From: Streptomyces albicerus
GTDB taxonomy: Bacteria; Actinomycetota; Actinomycetes; Streptomycetales; Streptomycetaceae
Direction: 5' to 3'
NCBI RefSeq assembly: GCF_008905045.1
Contig: NZ_VWMY01000036.1
Span: 1-64,000, forward strand
Length of the DNA stretch: 64,000 nucleotides
Of this stretch, positions 52,685 to 60,691 are shown one piece after another. The position numbers and the translations under genes were made by a program. Each line of letters opens with the position of its first letter. Position 1 is the first letter of the stretch. Under the pieces are notes generated by a model that worked only from the letters and a program-made list of their open reading frames with translations, had not been told where the DNA came from and searched no databases.

Positions 52685-53448
52685 CCAGCCGTATACGCCA
52701 CCCCTATCTCGACCATCCCGGCCCGATCCCCTTCGCCCACCGGGGCGGAGCGGCGGACGGCCTGGAGAACACCGTGGCCCAGTTCCGGCGCGCGGTCGAG
52801 GCGGGCTATCGATACATCGAGACCGATGTACACGCCACGGCGGACGGAAAACTCGTCGCCTTCCACGACGCGACCCTGGACCGGGTGACCGACGGGGCGG
52901 GCCGGATAGCGGACCTCCCCTGGGACGACATACGGCACGCGCGCGTGGCGGGCGCCGAACCGGTGCCCCTCTTCGAGGAGCTGCTCGAGACGTTCCCGGA
53001 CGTGCGCTGGAACGTCGACGTCAAGGCGGAGCCCGCGCTGCATCCCCTGCTCGACCTGATCGGCCGCACCGAGTCCTGGGACCGCGTCTGCGTCGGCTCC
53101 TTCTCCGAGGCGCGCGTGGCTCGTGCACAGCAGCTGGCAGGGCCGCGGCTGGCGACCTCGTACGGCACCCGGGGTGTACTGGGGCTGCGGCTTCGCTCGT
53201 GGGGCATGCCCGCCGCACTGCGCCGCTCGGCGGTCTGCGCCCAGGTGCCGGAGTCCCAGTCGGGTGTCCCGGTGGTCGACCACCGCTTCGTGCGCGCAGC
53301 CCACGCGCGCGGGCTGCAGGTCCACGTGTGGACGATCAACGAACCCGAGCGGATGCACCGTCTTCTGGACCTGGGAGTCGATGGCATCATGACCGATCAC
53401 ATCGAGACGCTGCGCGGGGTCCTCAAGGACCGCGGCACCTGGGTCTGA
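52681..53448 (+). CDS. Glycerophosphodiester phosphodiesterase
   Basis: 255-aa TIM-barrel enzyme hydrolysing glycerophosphodiesters to glycerol-3-phosphate and an alcohol. The catalytic signature starts at AHRGGAADGLENT (His and Arg), continues with YIETDVHATADGKLVAFHD (metal-binding Glu/Asp, second His), and ends with HVWTINEPERMHRLLDLGVD. No signal peptide, so cytoplasmic. GTG overlaps the upstream stop codon by 4 bp, coupling it to the YczE-type gene. Confidence 0.93.
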   Translation: MTSRIRHPYLDHPGPIPFAHRGGAADGLENTVAQFRRAVEAGYRYIETDVHATADGKLVAFHDATLDRVTDGAGRIADLPWDDIRHARVAGAEPVPLFEELLETFPDVRWNVDVKAEPALHPLLDLIGRTESWDRVCVGSFSEARVARAQQLAGPRLATSYGTRGVLGLRLRSWGMPAALRRSAVCAQVPESQSGVPVVDHRFVRAAHARGLQVHVWTINEPERMHRLLDLGVDGIMTDHIETLRGVLKDRGTWV

Positions 53449-53462
53449 CGGCCCGTCGCCCC

Positions 53463-54863
53463 ATGCGCACGTCCGCTCACGGGGACTGCGACGGGGAAGC
53501 GAGGGCACGGGTGGGCACCGACACCGTGCGGGAACGGGCGGCCGACGAGACGGCCGAGCGGCGGCGCGAACAACGCGGCTGGTACTTCTACGACTGGGCC
53601 TGCTCCGTCTACTCGACGAGCGTGCTCACCGTCTTCCTCGGCCCCTATCTGACGTCGGTGGCCAAGGCGGCCGCGGACGCGGACGGGTTCGTGCACCCGA
53701 TGGGGATCCCGCTGCGCGCCGGCTCCTTCTTCGCGTACTGCGTGTCCGCGTCCGTGATCCTGTCGATCTTCGTGATGCCGCTGGCGGGCGCGGCGGCCGA
53801 CCGCACGGGCCGCAAGAAGCCTCTCCTCGCGGTCGCCGCCTACCTGGGCGCCGCGGCCACCACGGGCATGTTCTTCCTGGACGGCGACCGCTATCTGCTC
53901 GGCGGCCTCCTGCTGATCGTGGCCAATGCCTCGTTGGCCGTCTCGATGGTGCTCTACAACTCCTATCTGCCGCAGATCGCCCCGCCCGAGGAGCGCGATG
54001 CCGTCTCGTCGAGGGGCTGGGCCTTCGGATACGCATCCGGCGCGCTGGTCCTGGTGGCGAACCTGGTGCTCTACACGGCCCATGACAGCTTCGGCGTCTC
54101 GGAGGCGACGGCGGTTCGCATCTGTCTCGCCTCGGCGGGCATCTGGTGGGGCGCCTTCACACTCATACCGCTCAAGCGGCTGCGCGACCGCCGTACGACG
54201 GCATCCCCTTCGGGGACATCCGTGCATGGCTGGCGGCAACTGGCCGCGACGGTGCGGGACATGCGCCGCCAACCGCTGACGCTCGCGTTCCTGCTGGCCT
54301 ACCTCGTCTACAACGACGGCATCCAGACGGTCATCTCACAGGCCTCCGTATACGGCTCCGAGGAACTGGGCCTCGGCCAGTCGACACTGATCGTCGCCGT
54401 ACTGCTGGTCCAGCTGCTCGCGGTGGCCGGGGCCCTCGGGATGGGCCGGCTCGCCCGGACGTACGGCGCCAAGCGGACCATCCTCGGCTCACTGATCGCC
54501 TGGACCCTCACGCTGGCCGCCGGTTTCTTCCTGCCCGCGGGCGCCCCCGTCTGGTTCTTCGTCCTCGCCGCCGGGATCGGACTCGTCCTCGGCGGCAGCC
54601 AGGCGCTGTCCCGCTCCTTGTTCTCGCATCTGGTGCCGCCGGGCAAGGAGGCCGAGTACTTCTCGGCGTACGAAATGAGCGACCGCGGCATGAGCTGGCT
54701 GGGTCCGCTTCTGTTCGGTCTGACATACCAGCTAACCGGAAGTTATCGGGACGCGATCATCTCGCTCGTGGCCTTCTTCGTACTGGGATTCGTGCTGCTC
54801 GCGCGGGTTCCGGTGCGGCAGGCGGTGCGCGCCGCGGGCAATCCCGTTCCGGACAGGATTTAG
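53463..54863 (+). CDS. MFS transporter (Atg22/UMF1-like)
   Basis: 466-aa major facilitator protein with 12 membrane segments, related to vacuolar effluxer Atg22/UMF1. WYFYDWACSVYSTSVLTVFLG, shortened here to the hallmark YDWA near residue 40, is typical of the group; AGAAADRTGRKKPLL is the loop 2-3 motif. The N-terminal 35 residues are charged and disordered, and a GTG at 53511 is an alternative start. It follows the phosphodiesterase gene by 14 bp and is probably in the same operon. Substrate unknown, possibly amino acids. Confidence 0.88.
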   Translation: MRTSAHGDCDGEARARVGTDTVRERAADETAERRREQRGWYFYDWACSVYSTSVLTVFLGPYLTSVAKAAADADGFVHPMGIPLRAGSFFAYCVSASVILSIFVMPLAGAAADRTGRKKPLLAVAAYLGAAATTGMFFLDGDRYLLGGLLLIVANASLAVSMVLYNSYLPQIAPPEERDAVSSRGWAFGYASGALVLVANLVLYTAHDSFGVSEATAVRICLASAGIWWGAFTLIPLKRLRDRRTTASPSGTSVHGWRQLAATVRDMRRQPLTLAFLLAYLVYNDGIQTVISQASVYGSEELGLGQSTLIVAVLLVQLLAVAGALGMGRLARTYGAKRTILGSLIAWTLTLAAGFFLPAGAPVWFFVLAAGIGLVLGGSQALSRSLFSHLVPPGKEAEYFSAYEMSDRGMSWLGPLLFGLTYQLTGSYRDAIISLVAFFVLGFVLLARVPVRQAVRAAGNPVPDRI

Positions 54864-54869
54864 CGCCCG

Positions 54870-54902
54870 AGGCCAAAGGCCGGTAGTGTACGCGTTTGGC
54901 CT
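54870..54902 (+). terminator. Stem-loop after the Atg22-like MFS gene
   Basis: AGGCCAAA (54870-54877) pairs with TTTGGCCT (54895-54902) around a 17-nt loop, 7 bp after the stop codon. A second perfect hairpin (ACATCTG-CTCC-CAGATGT, 54950-54967) follows and may act as back-up or as an operator for rbpA. Confidence 0.5.
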
Positions 54903-55031
54903 GCCAGGCGTACCGTTACTGCGCGTCAAAGATGCCGAAACGGTGGGTTACATCTGCTCCCAGATGTGACAAACCGGACGCAGGTGGGTACAACAAGGGG
55001 CGGCTACGACGGCGACGCATGACCCGGAACG

Positions 55032-55057
55032 GGAATCTTTACCGCCGACCGGACGTT
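55032..55057 (+). promoter_or_regulatory. Sigma-R-type promoter of rbpA
   Basis: GGAAT at 55032-55036 and GTT at 55055-55057 are exactly 18 bp apart and extend to GGGAAT and GTTG, matching the sigma-R consensus GGGAAT-N18-GTTG. rbpA of S. coelicolor is known to be induced by thiol stress through sigma-R, which supports the reading. The predicted transcript starts near 55063. Confidence 0.8.
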
Positions 55058-55118
55058 GACCGGATGACGACGACAGCGACACCTGTCCTGTGGGCGACAA
55101 GCCCGGGAGGCACGATTC

Positions 55119-55493
55119 ATGAGTGAGCGAGCTCTTCGCGGCACGCGCCTCGTGGTGACCAGCTACGAGACGGACCGCGGCATCGACCTGGCCCCGCGCC
55201 AGGCCGTGGAGTACGCATGCGAGAAGGGTCATCGATTCGAGATGCCCTTCTCGGTGGAGGCGGAGATCCCGCCGGAGTGGGAGTGCAAGGTCTGCGGGGC
55301 CCAGGCACTCCTGGTGGACGGCGACGGCCCTGAGGAAAAGAAGGCCAAGCCCGCGCGTACGCATTGGGACATGCTGATGGAGCGGCGTACGCGGGAGGAG
55401 CTCGAAGAGGTCCTCGAAGAGCGTTTGGCCGTGCTTCGCTCTGGGGCGATGAACATCGCGGTCCATCCGCGGGACAGCCGCAAGTCCGCGTAG
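55119..55493 (+). CDS. rbpA: RNA polymerase-binding protein RbpA
   Basis: 124-aa actinobacterial transcription factor that binds RNA polymerase and the primary sigma factor and stabilises open complexes. Zinc ligands Cys34, His38, Cys56 and Cys59 (CEKGH and CKVC) define the core domain, followed by the basic linker and the C-terminal sigma-interaction helices (HWDMLMERRTREELEEVLEERL). GGGAGG lies 8 nt before the ATG. A sigma-R promoter lies upstream and a strong terminator downstream, so the gene is a monocistronic unit. Confidence 0.97.
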   Translation: MSERALRGTRLVVTSYETDRGIDLAPRQAVEYACEKGHRFEMPFSVEAEIPPEWECKVCGAQALLVDGDGPEEKKAKPARTHWDMLMERRTREELEEVLEERLAVLRSGAMNIAVHPRDSRKSA

Positions 55494-55520
55494 CCCCTCC
55501 GGGGGCTGGGCGGCATACAA

Positions 55521-55582
55521 CGCACGCACGCGACCGCGGGTGCCGTACTTCTGAGTACGGTCCCTGCGGTTTTGTGCGTGCG
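55521..55582 (+). terminator. Strong rho-independent terminator of rbpA
   Basis: A 17-bp stem with few mismatches (55533-55549 with 55554-55570, loop TCTG) is followed by TTTTG. An outer stem (CGCACGCAC with GTGCGTGCG) extends it. This is the clearest classical terminator in the window. Confidence 0.85.
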
Positions 55583-55618
55583 GATGTCTTTTCGGCCTGA
55601 ACCGCCACGTCCTCAAAC

Positions 55619-55706
55619 GCGAAAATCCAGCCCCCTGGGGGCGCCTCCCAGTGGTAGCTGGGGGAGTTTGAGGAGCGGGGTCTGGGGCGGAGCCCCAGAG
55701 GATGGG
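55619..55706. repeat. Second type of Streptomyces intergenic repeat
   Basis: Contains GGTAGCTGGGGGAGTTTGAG and GTCTGGGGCGGAGCCCCAG, the latter an inverted repeat (CTGGGGC/GCCCCAG). I recall near-identical text in intergenic regions of many Streptomyces. It lies between the rbpA terminator and the end of fxsA. Confidence 0.7.
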
Positions 55707-55742
55707 ACGGGTAGGGGCGGCGGGGGCGAGAAACCTCCGGCC

Positions 55743-56324
55743 TCAGCCGTTCAACGGACGCCTCGGCCCCGCGTCCCCCTCATATCCCCGCGGCTCGTCA
55801 TCCCGGATCACCTCGCCCTGGACCACCTTGCCGTCGGGGCGGTGAATGCGGGCCTGCTGGAAAGCGTCACCGAGGGTCCCCGGCGTCGCCTCACGCATCT
55901 TGCGCTCGAACGTGCGCTCCGCATAGCGGCTGAGGGCCTTCTGGAGCGGCGGAATCAGCAGAAGCAGGCCGAGCGCGTCGGAGATCAGGCCAGGCAGCAT
56001 CAGGAGGAGGCCGCCCAGCATCATCAGGCCGTTGCCCTCGGAATTGCCCCCGCCCTGCGGCAGCACCCCGCTCTGCTGCTGTTGCAGCGCCTCGCTCAGG
56101 GCGCGAAAGGCCCGGCGTCCGGCGCGCTTGATGACCACGGAGCCGAGCACGAAACCGGCGACCAGCAGCAGGAAGACGGTGAGCCCGCTCGCCGCGCCCG
56201 CCACCACGATCAGCAGCCAGATCTCCAGCACCAGCCATGCGGCGATGCCGAGCGGCAGGAACCTGAGCAGCGGGGAGCGCCGGGGCCGGGCGGGGTGGGG
56301 CGGAGTCGAAGCGCCAGTCGTCAT
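55743..56324 (-). CDS. FxsA-family cytoplasmic-membrane protein
   Basis: 193-aa protein with three or four membrane segments (FLPLGIAAWLVLEIWLLIVVA, LTVFLLLVAGFVLGSVVI, MMLGGLLLMLPGLISDALGLL) and the FxsA hallmark GLISDALGLLLLIPP. The C-terminal tail is hydrophilic and ends in RPLNG. In E. coli FxsA reduces phage T7 exclusion by the F plasmid; its normal role is unknown. ATG at 56324 is chosen because TTGASTPPHP begins a plausible short N-terminus; a GTG seven codons upstream is possible. Confidence 0.9.
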   Translation of the reverse strand: MTTGASTPPHPARPRRSPLLRFLPLGIAAWLVLEIWLLIVVAGAASGLTVFLLLVAGFVLGSVVIKRAGRRAFRALSEALQQQQSGVLPQGGGNSEGNGLMMLGGLLLMLPGLISDALGLLLLIPPLQKALSRYAERTFERKMREATPGTLGDAFQQARIHRPDGKVVQGEVIRDDEPRGYEGDAGPRRPLNG

Positions 56325-56401
56325 GCGTCCAGTGTGCCTGGGCACGGCTCAGTACGGCATAAACAGGTGGTCAGCGATGCCTGTGGATCAGATCCGAACC
56401 C

Positions 56402-56475
56402 GGCTCAGGACTTGTCGCGTCGCTCAGGACCCCACACATCGCTCAGGACGCCTTACGCCTTACGCCGCTCAGGAC
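56402..56475. repeat. Four copies of a 10-bp repeat after ppm1
   Basis: (C/G)GCTCAGGAC occurs at 56402, 56421, 56440 and 56466, spaced 19, 19 and 26 bp, directly beyond the ppm1 stop codon at 56484. On the minus strand each unit reads GTCCTGAGC and so carries a TGA. Confidence 0.75.
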
Positions 56476-56483
56476 GTCTCGCG

Positions 56484-57248
56484 TCACTTCTTCCGCCCCA
56501 GGATCCGTCCGGCCCGCTCCCCCACACCCCACGTGGTCACCCGCCACAGGGCCTCCACCAGGATGTCGCGGCTCATCTTGGAGTCGCCCAGCTCGCGCTC
56601 GACGAAGGTGATGGGCACCTCGACCACGTGGAAGCCGGCCTTGACGGCCCGCCGCGCCAGGTCGACCTGGAAGCAGTAGCCCTGCGAGGACACGTCGCCG
56701 AGGCCGAGGCCCTCGAGGGTCTCGCGGCGGAAGGCCCGGTAGCCGCCCGTGACGTCGCGGAGCGGTACATCGAGCAGGACGCGCGAGTACAGGCTCCCGC
56801 CGCGCGAGATGAACTCACGGGACTTGGGCCAGTTCACCACGCGCCCGCCCGGCACCCAGCGGGAACCGAGCACCAGATCGGCGCCCTTGAGCGCGGTGAG
56901 CAGCCGGGGCAGCTCCTCCGGCTGGTGCGAACCGTCGGCGTCCATCTCGACCAGGACGCCGTATCCGTGCTCCAGGCCCCAGCGGAAGCCCGCGAGGTAG
57001 GCGGCGCCGAGGCCTTCCTTGCCCTTGCGGTGCAGCACGTGGATGTGGTCGTCCTCGATGGTCAGCTCGTCGGCGAGCTTGCCGGTGCCGTCGGGGCTGT
57101 TGTCGTCGGCGATCAGGACGTGTGCGGCGGGCACGGCGGCCCGCACCCGGCCGACGATCGCCTTGATGTTCTCCGCCTCGTTGAAGGTCGGGATGATCAC
57201 CAAGGTCGTGCCGAGCGGACCGAACCGTCGCCCACCGCCGTCGTTCAC
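56484..57248 (-). CDS. ppm1: Polyprenol monophosphomannose synthase
   Basis: 254-aa GT2 enzyme that transfers mannose from GDP-mannose to polyprenyl phosphate, giving the donor for protein O-mannosylation and lipoglycan synthesis at the membrane. GT2 motifs are IPTFNEAENI, IADDNSPDGTG, the DAD metal site MDADGSHQPEE and SQGYCFQVDLARRA. It has no C-terminal membrane anchor, as in Streptomyces Ppm1 (from memory SCO1423). The start is GTG with GGGGAA upstream. A long untranslated region precedes it. Confidence 0.93.
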   Translation of the reverse strand: MNDGGGRRFGPLGTTLVIIPTFNEAENIKAIVGRVRAAVPAAHVLIADDNSPDGTGKLADELTIEDDHIHVLHRKGKEGLGAAYLAGFRWGLEHGYGVLVEMDADGSHQPEELPRLLTALKGADLVLGSRWVPGGRVVNWPKSREFISRGGSLYSRVLLDVPLRDVTGGYRAFRRETLEGLGLGDVSSQGYCFQVDLARRAVKAGFHVVEVPITFVERELGDSKMSRDILVEALWRVTTWGVGERAGRILGRKK

Positions 57249-57750
57249 AGCTTCCCCTTAAGACTTCCGTGCAGGGGCTCCACCATAGCGAGCACCGCTC
57301 TTCACGCTGGTGAGGCGTTGGCCTGAAGGCTCCGAGAGGGAGGTGTGGGACTGCGGATCGGGGCCCGGCGCCCTTCGGGCCGACCTGGGACCCGCTGGCT
57401 GCGGGTCGACCGAAAGCCGTTGTCTACTGAGCGTCCGGGCCCCACCCGGGTCACACCATCCGGCCGGAACGTTCCCTCGCCCCGTGGCGCGGGCGCTGGG
57501 CCTGGCTCCCAGTGGTGGTGCGCCGGTGCGGCACACCACCCCTGACCCAACTGCGCTGCGGCGACTGCGCGGAAGTTCACCGGTCGGACGTCCGGTGGTG
57601 GACCCGGCCGAACCTACCGGCCACCTGCCGTTGGCTGTCAACAGCCGTTTGATCTGCGGGTTTTGCATCAAACGCCTGGTCAGTGCGGAGGATGCCCAGG
57701 TCGCACGACAGGGCGACGGACGATGATCCGTATCGCGCCACCCCGGGACA
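57249..57750 (-). other. 502-bp gap upstream of ppm1 with several hairpins
   Basis: No gene seen. It holds perfect inverted repeats at 57389-57407 (GACCCGC/GCGGGTC), 57362-57381 (GGCCCG/CGGGCC) and 57646-57674 (CGTTTGAT/ATCAAACG). The last may terminate the amidohydrolase transcript; the others would fall in a ppm1 leader. Confidence 0.55.
57611..57641 (-). promoter_or_regulatory. Candidate vegetative promoter for ppm1
   Basis: On the minus strand a perfect -35 hexamer TTGACA (57636-57641) stands 19 bp from TAGGTT (57611-57616). It would give a leader of roughly 355 nt for ppm1. The spacer is one base longer than ideal. Confidence 0.35.
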
Positions 57751-59367
57751 TCACTCGTCCGGCCGTACGAATACGGTCCGGCCGCCCACCACGGTTCGCA
57801 GGCAGACCGGGAGGTGCGCACCGGGCGTCAGGTCGGGCAGTCCGGGGGTGCCGGAGCGGGGGTCGGTCGACCAGCGGGCGACCCGGTCGTCCGGGGCCTG
57901 CACGACGAGTTCGTCGGTGCGCCACAGCGCGTAGTCCGCGGGCGCTCCCGGTACCAGGACCCCCGCGTCGTCCCGCCCGACCGCACGCCAGCCGCCCCGC
58001 GTGTGCGCCGTGAACGCGGCGCGCACGGACACCCGGTGCTCGGGAGTGCGGTGGAAGGCCGCGGCACGGACGGTGCCCCACGGATCGAGCGGAGTGACGG
58101 GGCTGTCGGAGCCGAAGGCGAGCGGCACGCCGGCGCGCAGCAGGCCGGCGAAGGGGTTGAGCGTACGAGCCCGCTCGGCGCCCAGACGCTGGACGTACAT
58201 GCCGTCCTCGCCGCCCCACAGCGCGTCGAAGGCGGGCTGGACGGAGGCGGTGAGACCGAGTTCGGCGAAGCCGGCGATCGTCTCGGGGGTGAGCATCTCG
58301 GCGTGCTCGACGCGGTGCCGGGCGGCGCGTACACGGGCCAGGCCGACCTTCTCCGCCGCGACGCGCACTCCGTCGACCACGGAGGTCACGGCGGCGTCCC
58401 CGATGGCGTGGAAGCCCGCCTGGAGGCCCGCCTCGGTACAGGCCACCACATGGGCGGCGACGGCGGCGGAGTCCAGGTAGGCGGTGCCGCTGTGGTCGGC
58501 GTCGGCGTACGGGTGGTGCAGGCAGGCCGTGTGCGAGCCGAGGGCGCCGTCCACGAAGAGGTCGCCCGCGGCTCCGATCGCCCCCAGGGCGCGGGCCTTC
58601 TCGACATCCTGCTCGGCCCAGTAGCCGAGGACTCTGGGCCCGGCCTCCTCGGCGGCGAGCCTCAGCAGCCCGGTGAAGTCGTCCTCTGAGGAGATGTCCG
58701 GGCCCGCGCACTCGTGGACGGAGCCGATGCCGAGCGAGGCCGCGTGCCGCAGGGCGGCTCGCTGGGCCTCCGTGCGCTGCTCCGGGGTCACGGCCGCGAA
58801 CGCGGCGGCGCGTACGGCGTGATGGGCGTCGCGGGTGAGCGGAGCGCGGTCCTGGAAGCCGGCCGCCTCGCGCACGCCCGGCGCCATGTCCAGCAGGGCC
58901 GTGGTGACGACGGCCGAGTGGACGTCGATCCGGCTGAGGTAGAGGGGGCGTCCGCCGGTGACCTCATCGAGCTCGTCCCGCCTCGGCGGCCGCTGCTCGG
59001 GCCAGCGGGAGGCGTCCCAGCCATGGCCGAGGAGCACCCGGTCGGAGGGGCGGCCGGCCGCGAAGTCCCGTACGAGAGTCAGCGCCTCGTCGAGGGTGCG
59101 GGCGTCGGACAGGTCGAGACCGGTGAGGGCGAATCCGGTGGCCGTGGAGTGCACGTGCGCGTCGGTGAAGGCAGGGGTGACGAGCGCTCCTTCGAGGTCC
59201 ACCACCTCGTCGACGCCGTCCGCGAACGCGTCGGCCGCGCCCTCGGAACCGACCCAGGCGACCTGCCCGCGTTCCACCACCATCGCGGTGGCGAACGGAT
59301 CGGCGGGGCTGTGGACTTCCCCGCCGCGCAGCAACACGGTCCGGGAGGTGGCGGTGCTCTCACTCAT
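57751..59367 (-). CDS. Amidohydrolase (YtcJ-like)
   Basis: 538-aa metal-dependent hydrolase of the amidohydrolase superfamily 3. AFTDAHVHST is the N-terminal metal site, HAIGDAAV and HRVEHAEML carry barrel histidines, and LAFGSDSPVTPLDPW holds the catalytic Asp. YtcJ-like enzymes hydrolyse amide or ester bonds of unknown substrates. The ATG at 59367 is used; the longer reading frame upstream is Arg-rich and not protein-like. The gene is convergent with nothing and reads away from the Lrp gene, which lies upstream on the same strand. Confidence 0.9.
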   Translation of the reverse strand: MSESTATSRTVLLRGGEVHSPADPFATAMVVERGQVAWVGSEGAADAFADGVDEVVDLEGALVTPAFTDAHVHSTATGFALTGLDLSDARTLDEALTLVRDFAAGRPSDRVLLGHGWDASRWPEQRPPRRDELDEVTGGRPLYLSRIDVHSAVVTTALLDMAPGVREAAGFQDRAPLTRDAHHAVRAAAFAAVTPEQRTEAQRAALRHAASLGIGSVHECAGPDISSEDDFTGLLRLAAEEAGPRVLGYWAEQDVEKARALGAIGAAGDLFVDGALGSHTACLHHPYADADHSGTAYLDSAAVAAHVVACTEAGLQAGFHAIGDAAVTSVVDGVRVAAEKVGLARVRAARHRVEHAEMLTPETIAGFAELGLTASVQPAFDALWGGEDGMYVQRLGAERARTLNPFAGLLRAGVPLAFGSDSPVTPLDPWGTVRAAAFHRTPEHRVSVRAAFTAHTRGGWRAVGRDDAGVLVPGAPADYALWRTDELVVQAPDDRVARWSTDPRSGTPGLPDLTPGAHLPVCLRTVVGGRTVFVRPDE

Positions 59368-59445
59368 GGGGAACAGTCTCGCCCCTCGGCGCGCCCGCCC
59401 CGTGCGCGGGGCGGTAATGCGCGGCACAGCCGCAGAAGGGTCCGG

Positions 59446-59529
59446 CCTCAGATCCTCGGCGGCCGGGCTCAGATCCTCGGCGGCCGGCCTCAGATCCTCG
59501 GCGGCTGGGCTCAGATCTTCGGCGGCCGG
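59446..59529. repeat. Four tandem 21-bp repeats spanning the lrp stop codon
   Basis: Units start at 59446, 59467, 59488 and 59509 with the shared core CTCAGATCCTCGGCGGC. In the Lrp frame the gene ends RPPKI-stop inside the unit at 59509; each further unit again reads PPRI followed by a stop codon. The array is thus an exact-period duplication of the gene's last codons. Confidence 0.9.
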
Positions 59530-59951
59530 GCCTCGTACGGCGTGGAGAGAACCACCGTCGTACGCGTCGATACGCCCGCCAGCGTGCGCAGGTGCGTGAG
59601 GAGCTCCTCCAGCTCGTGCGGGGTCGAGACGCGGACCTTGAGGATGTAGTTCTCGTCGCCGGCGACGCTGTGGCAGGCCTCGATCTCCTGGACGTCGGCC
59701 AGGCGCTCGGCGATGTCGTCCGGGGCGCTGGGGTCGAACGGTTTCACCGAGATGAAGGCTGTCAGCGGCAGCCCGACGGCCTCCGGGTCGACGACCGCGG
59801 CATAGCCGCGGATGACGCCGCGCTGTTCCAGCCGGCGCACCCGCTGGTGCACGGCCGACGTGGACAGGCCCGTAGCCTTGCCCAGGTCGGTGTAGCTCAT
59901 CCGCCCGTCTTCGACGAGCAGCTGCACGATGTGGCGGTCCAGCTCCTCCAT
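59511..59951 (-). CDS. Lrp/AsnC-family transcription regulator
   Basis: 146-aa regulator with an N-terminal winged helix (about 5-60; LGKATGLSTSAVHQRVRRLEQRG) and a RAM ligand-binding domain (about 65-140; ACHSVAGDENYILKVRV). It is expected to sense an amino acid and bind DNA as dimer or octamer. The start ATG begins MEELDRHIVQLL, the usual Lrp opening. It reads toward the amidohydrolase gene, which is a candidate target. The last five residues come from a tandemly repeated 21-bp unit. Confidence 0.93.
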   Translation of the reverse strand: MEELDRHIVQLLVEDGRMSYTDLGKATGLSTSAVHQRVRRLEQRGVIRGYAAVVDPEAVGLPLTAFISVKPFDPSAPDDIAERLADVQEIEACHSVAGDENYILKVRVSTPHELEELLTHLRTLAGVSTRTTVVLSTPYEARPPKI

Positions 59952-60216
59952 GGCGGAGAACCTACAGTGCCCTTGATCTCCTCGGGTACTCTGCGGCGCA
60001 GGTCATACCCGGTTTGTGATGTGGCCCGGAGAAGCCGGTGTGCCACGTGGGGGACAAAACCGCCGCGTCGGGCACCTGCGGGCGGCATGTGACGAACGCC
60101 ACATGGCGGCGATCGGTTCCGTGATGTTCTCGTGATTACCGCAGAGACGGGGCGGGAAGTGCTTGCTGTGGTCGAGGTCGCAGTGCCTTGTCGGCCCACC
60201 CGAGGGGGAGTAGCCC

Positions 60217-60654
60217 ATGCAGAGTCTGAAGCGCCCTGGTCGCACCGCGCCCAAGCGGCAGCAGCCCGTCGTCGAGCCCGAGCCGGAGGGCGTCGAACCG
60301 GACGCCGTTGACGGCGAGGAGCTCGACGCGTACGACACCTTCGAGATGTACCGGGTGGTCTGCCCGGACTGCGCGCAGCCCATCGCGCTCCTTGCGGACG
60401 AGGAGGTCCTGCCGGAGCACGCGCTGTGCGCGACGCCGTGGAACCCGTTCGGGCTCACGGTCTGCGCCGGTACGGGCCGCACGGCGGCCGACGCCCGGCC
60501 CGCCGACGAGTCGATGGAGGCCCAGGAGCAGGACACCGCCCTGCTGTTGACGCTCCCTCAGGGACTCGACTGGCGCACCCAGCCGTTCTCGCACGTGGGT
60601 GGCCCCGGCTCGCGCCCCATGCAGGTGCCGGTGATGCGCCGCCAGGCCGCCTGA
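60217..60654 (+). CDS. Conserved actinobacterial protein of unknown function (145 aa)
   Basis: Small soluble protein. The N-terminal 40 residues are basic then acidic and disordered. A central CPDCAQPIALLADEEVLPEHALC block has three cysteines and a histidine that could form a zinc site. The C-terminus is LPQGLDWRTQPFSHVGG. Similar proteins occur beside the Lrp gene in other streptomycetes, as far as I recall. No enzymatic motif. Confidence 0.8.
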   Translation: MQSLKRPGRTAPKRQQPVVEPEPEGVEPDAVDGEELDAYDTFEMYRVVCPDCAQPIALLADEEVLPEHALCATPWNPFGLTVCAGTGRTAADARPADESMEAQEQDTALLLTLPQGLDWRTQPFSHVGGPGSRPMQVPVMRRQAA

Positions 60655-60691
60655 GCACCAAGCCGGCCGGTTCCCGCCCGAGAAGCGGTCT

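Noticed and set aside
58714..59649. Plus-strand open frame with a sevenfold QILGGR-like repeat
   Set aside because: The repeat is the antisense reading of the 21-bp array after lrp; the rest is antisense to the amidohydrolase gene.
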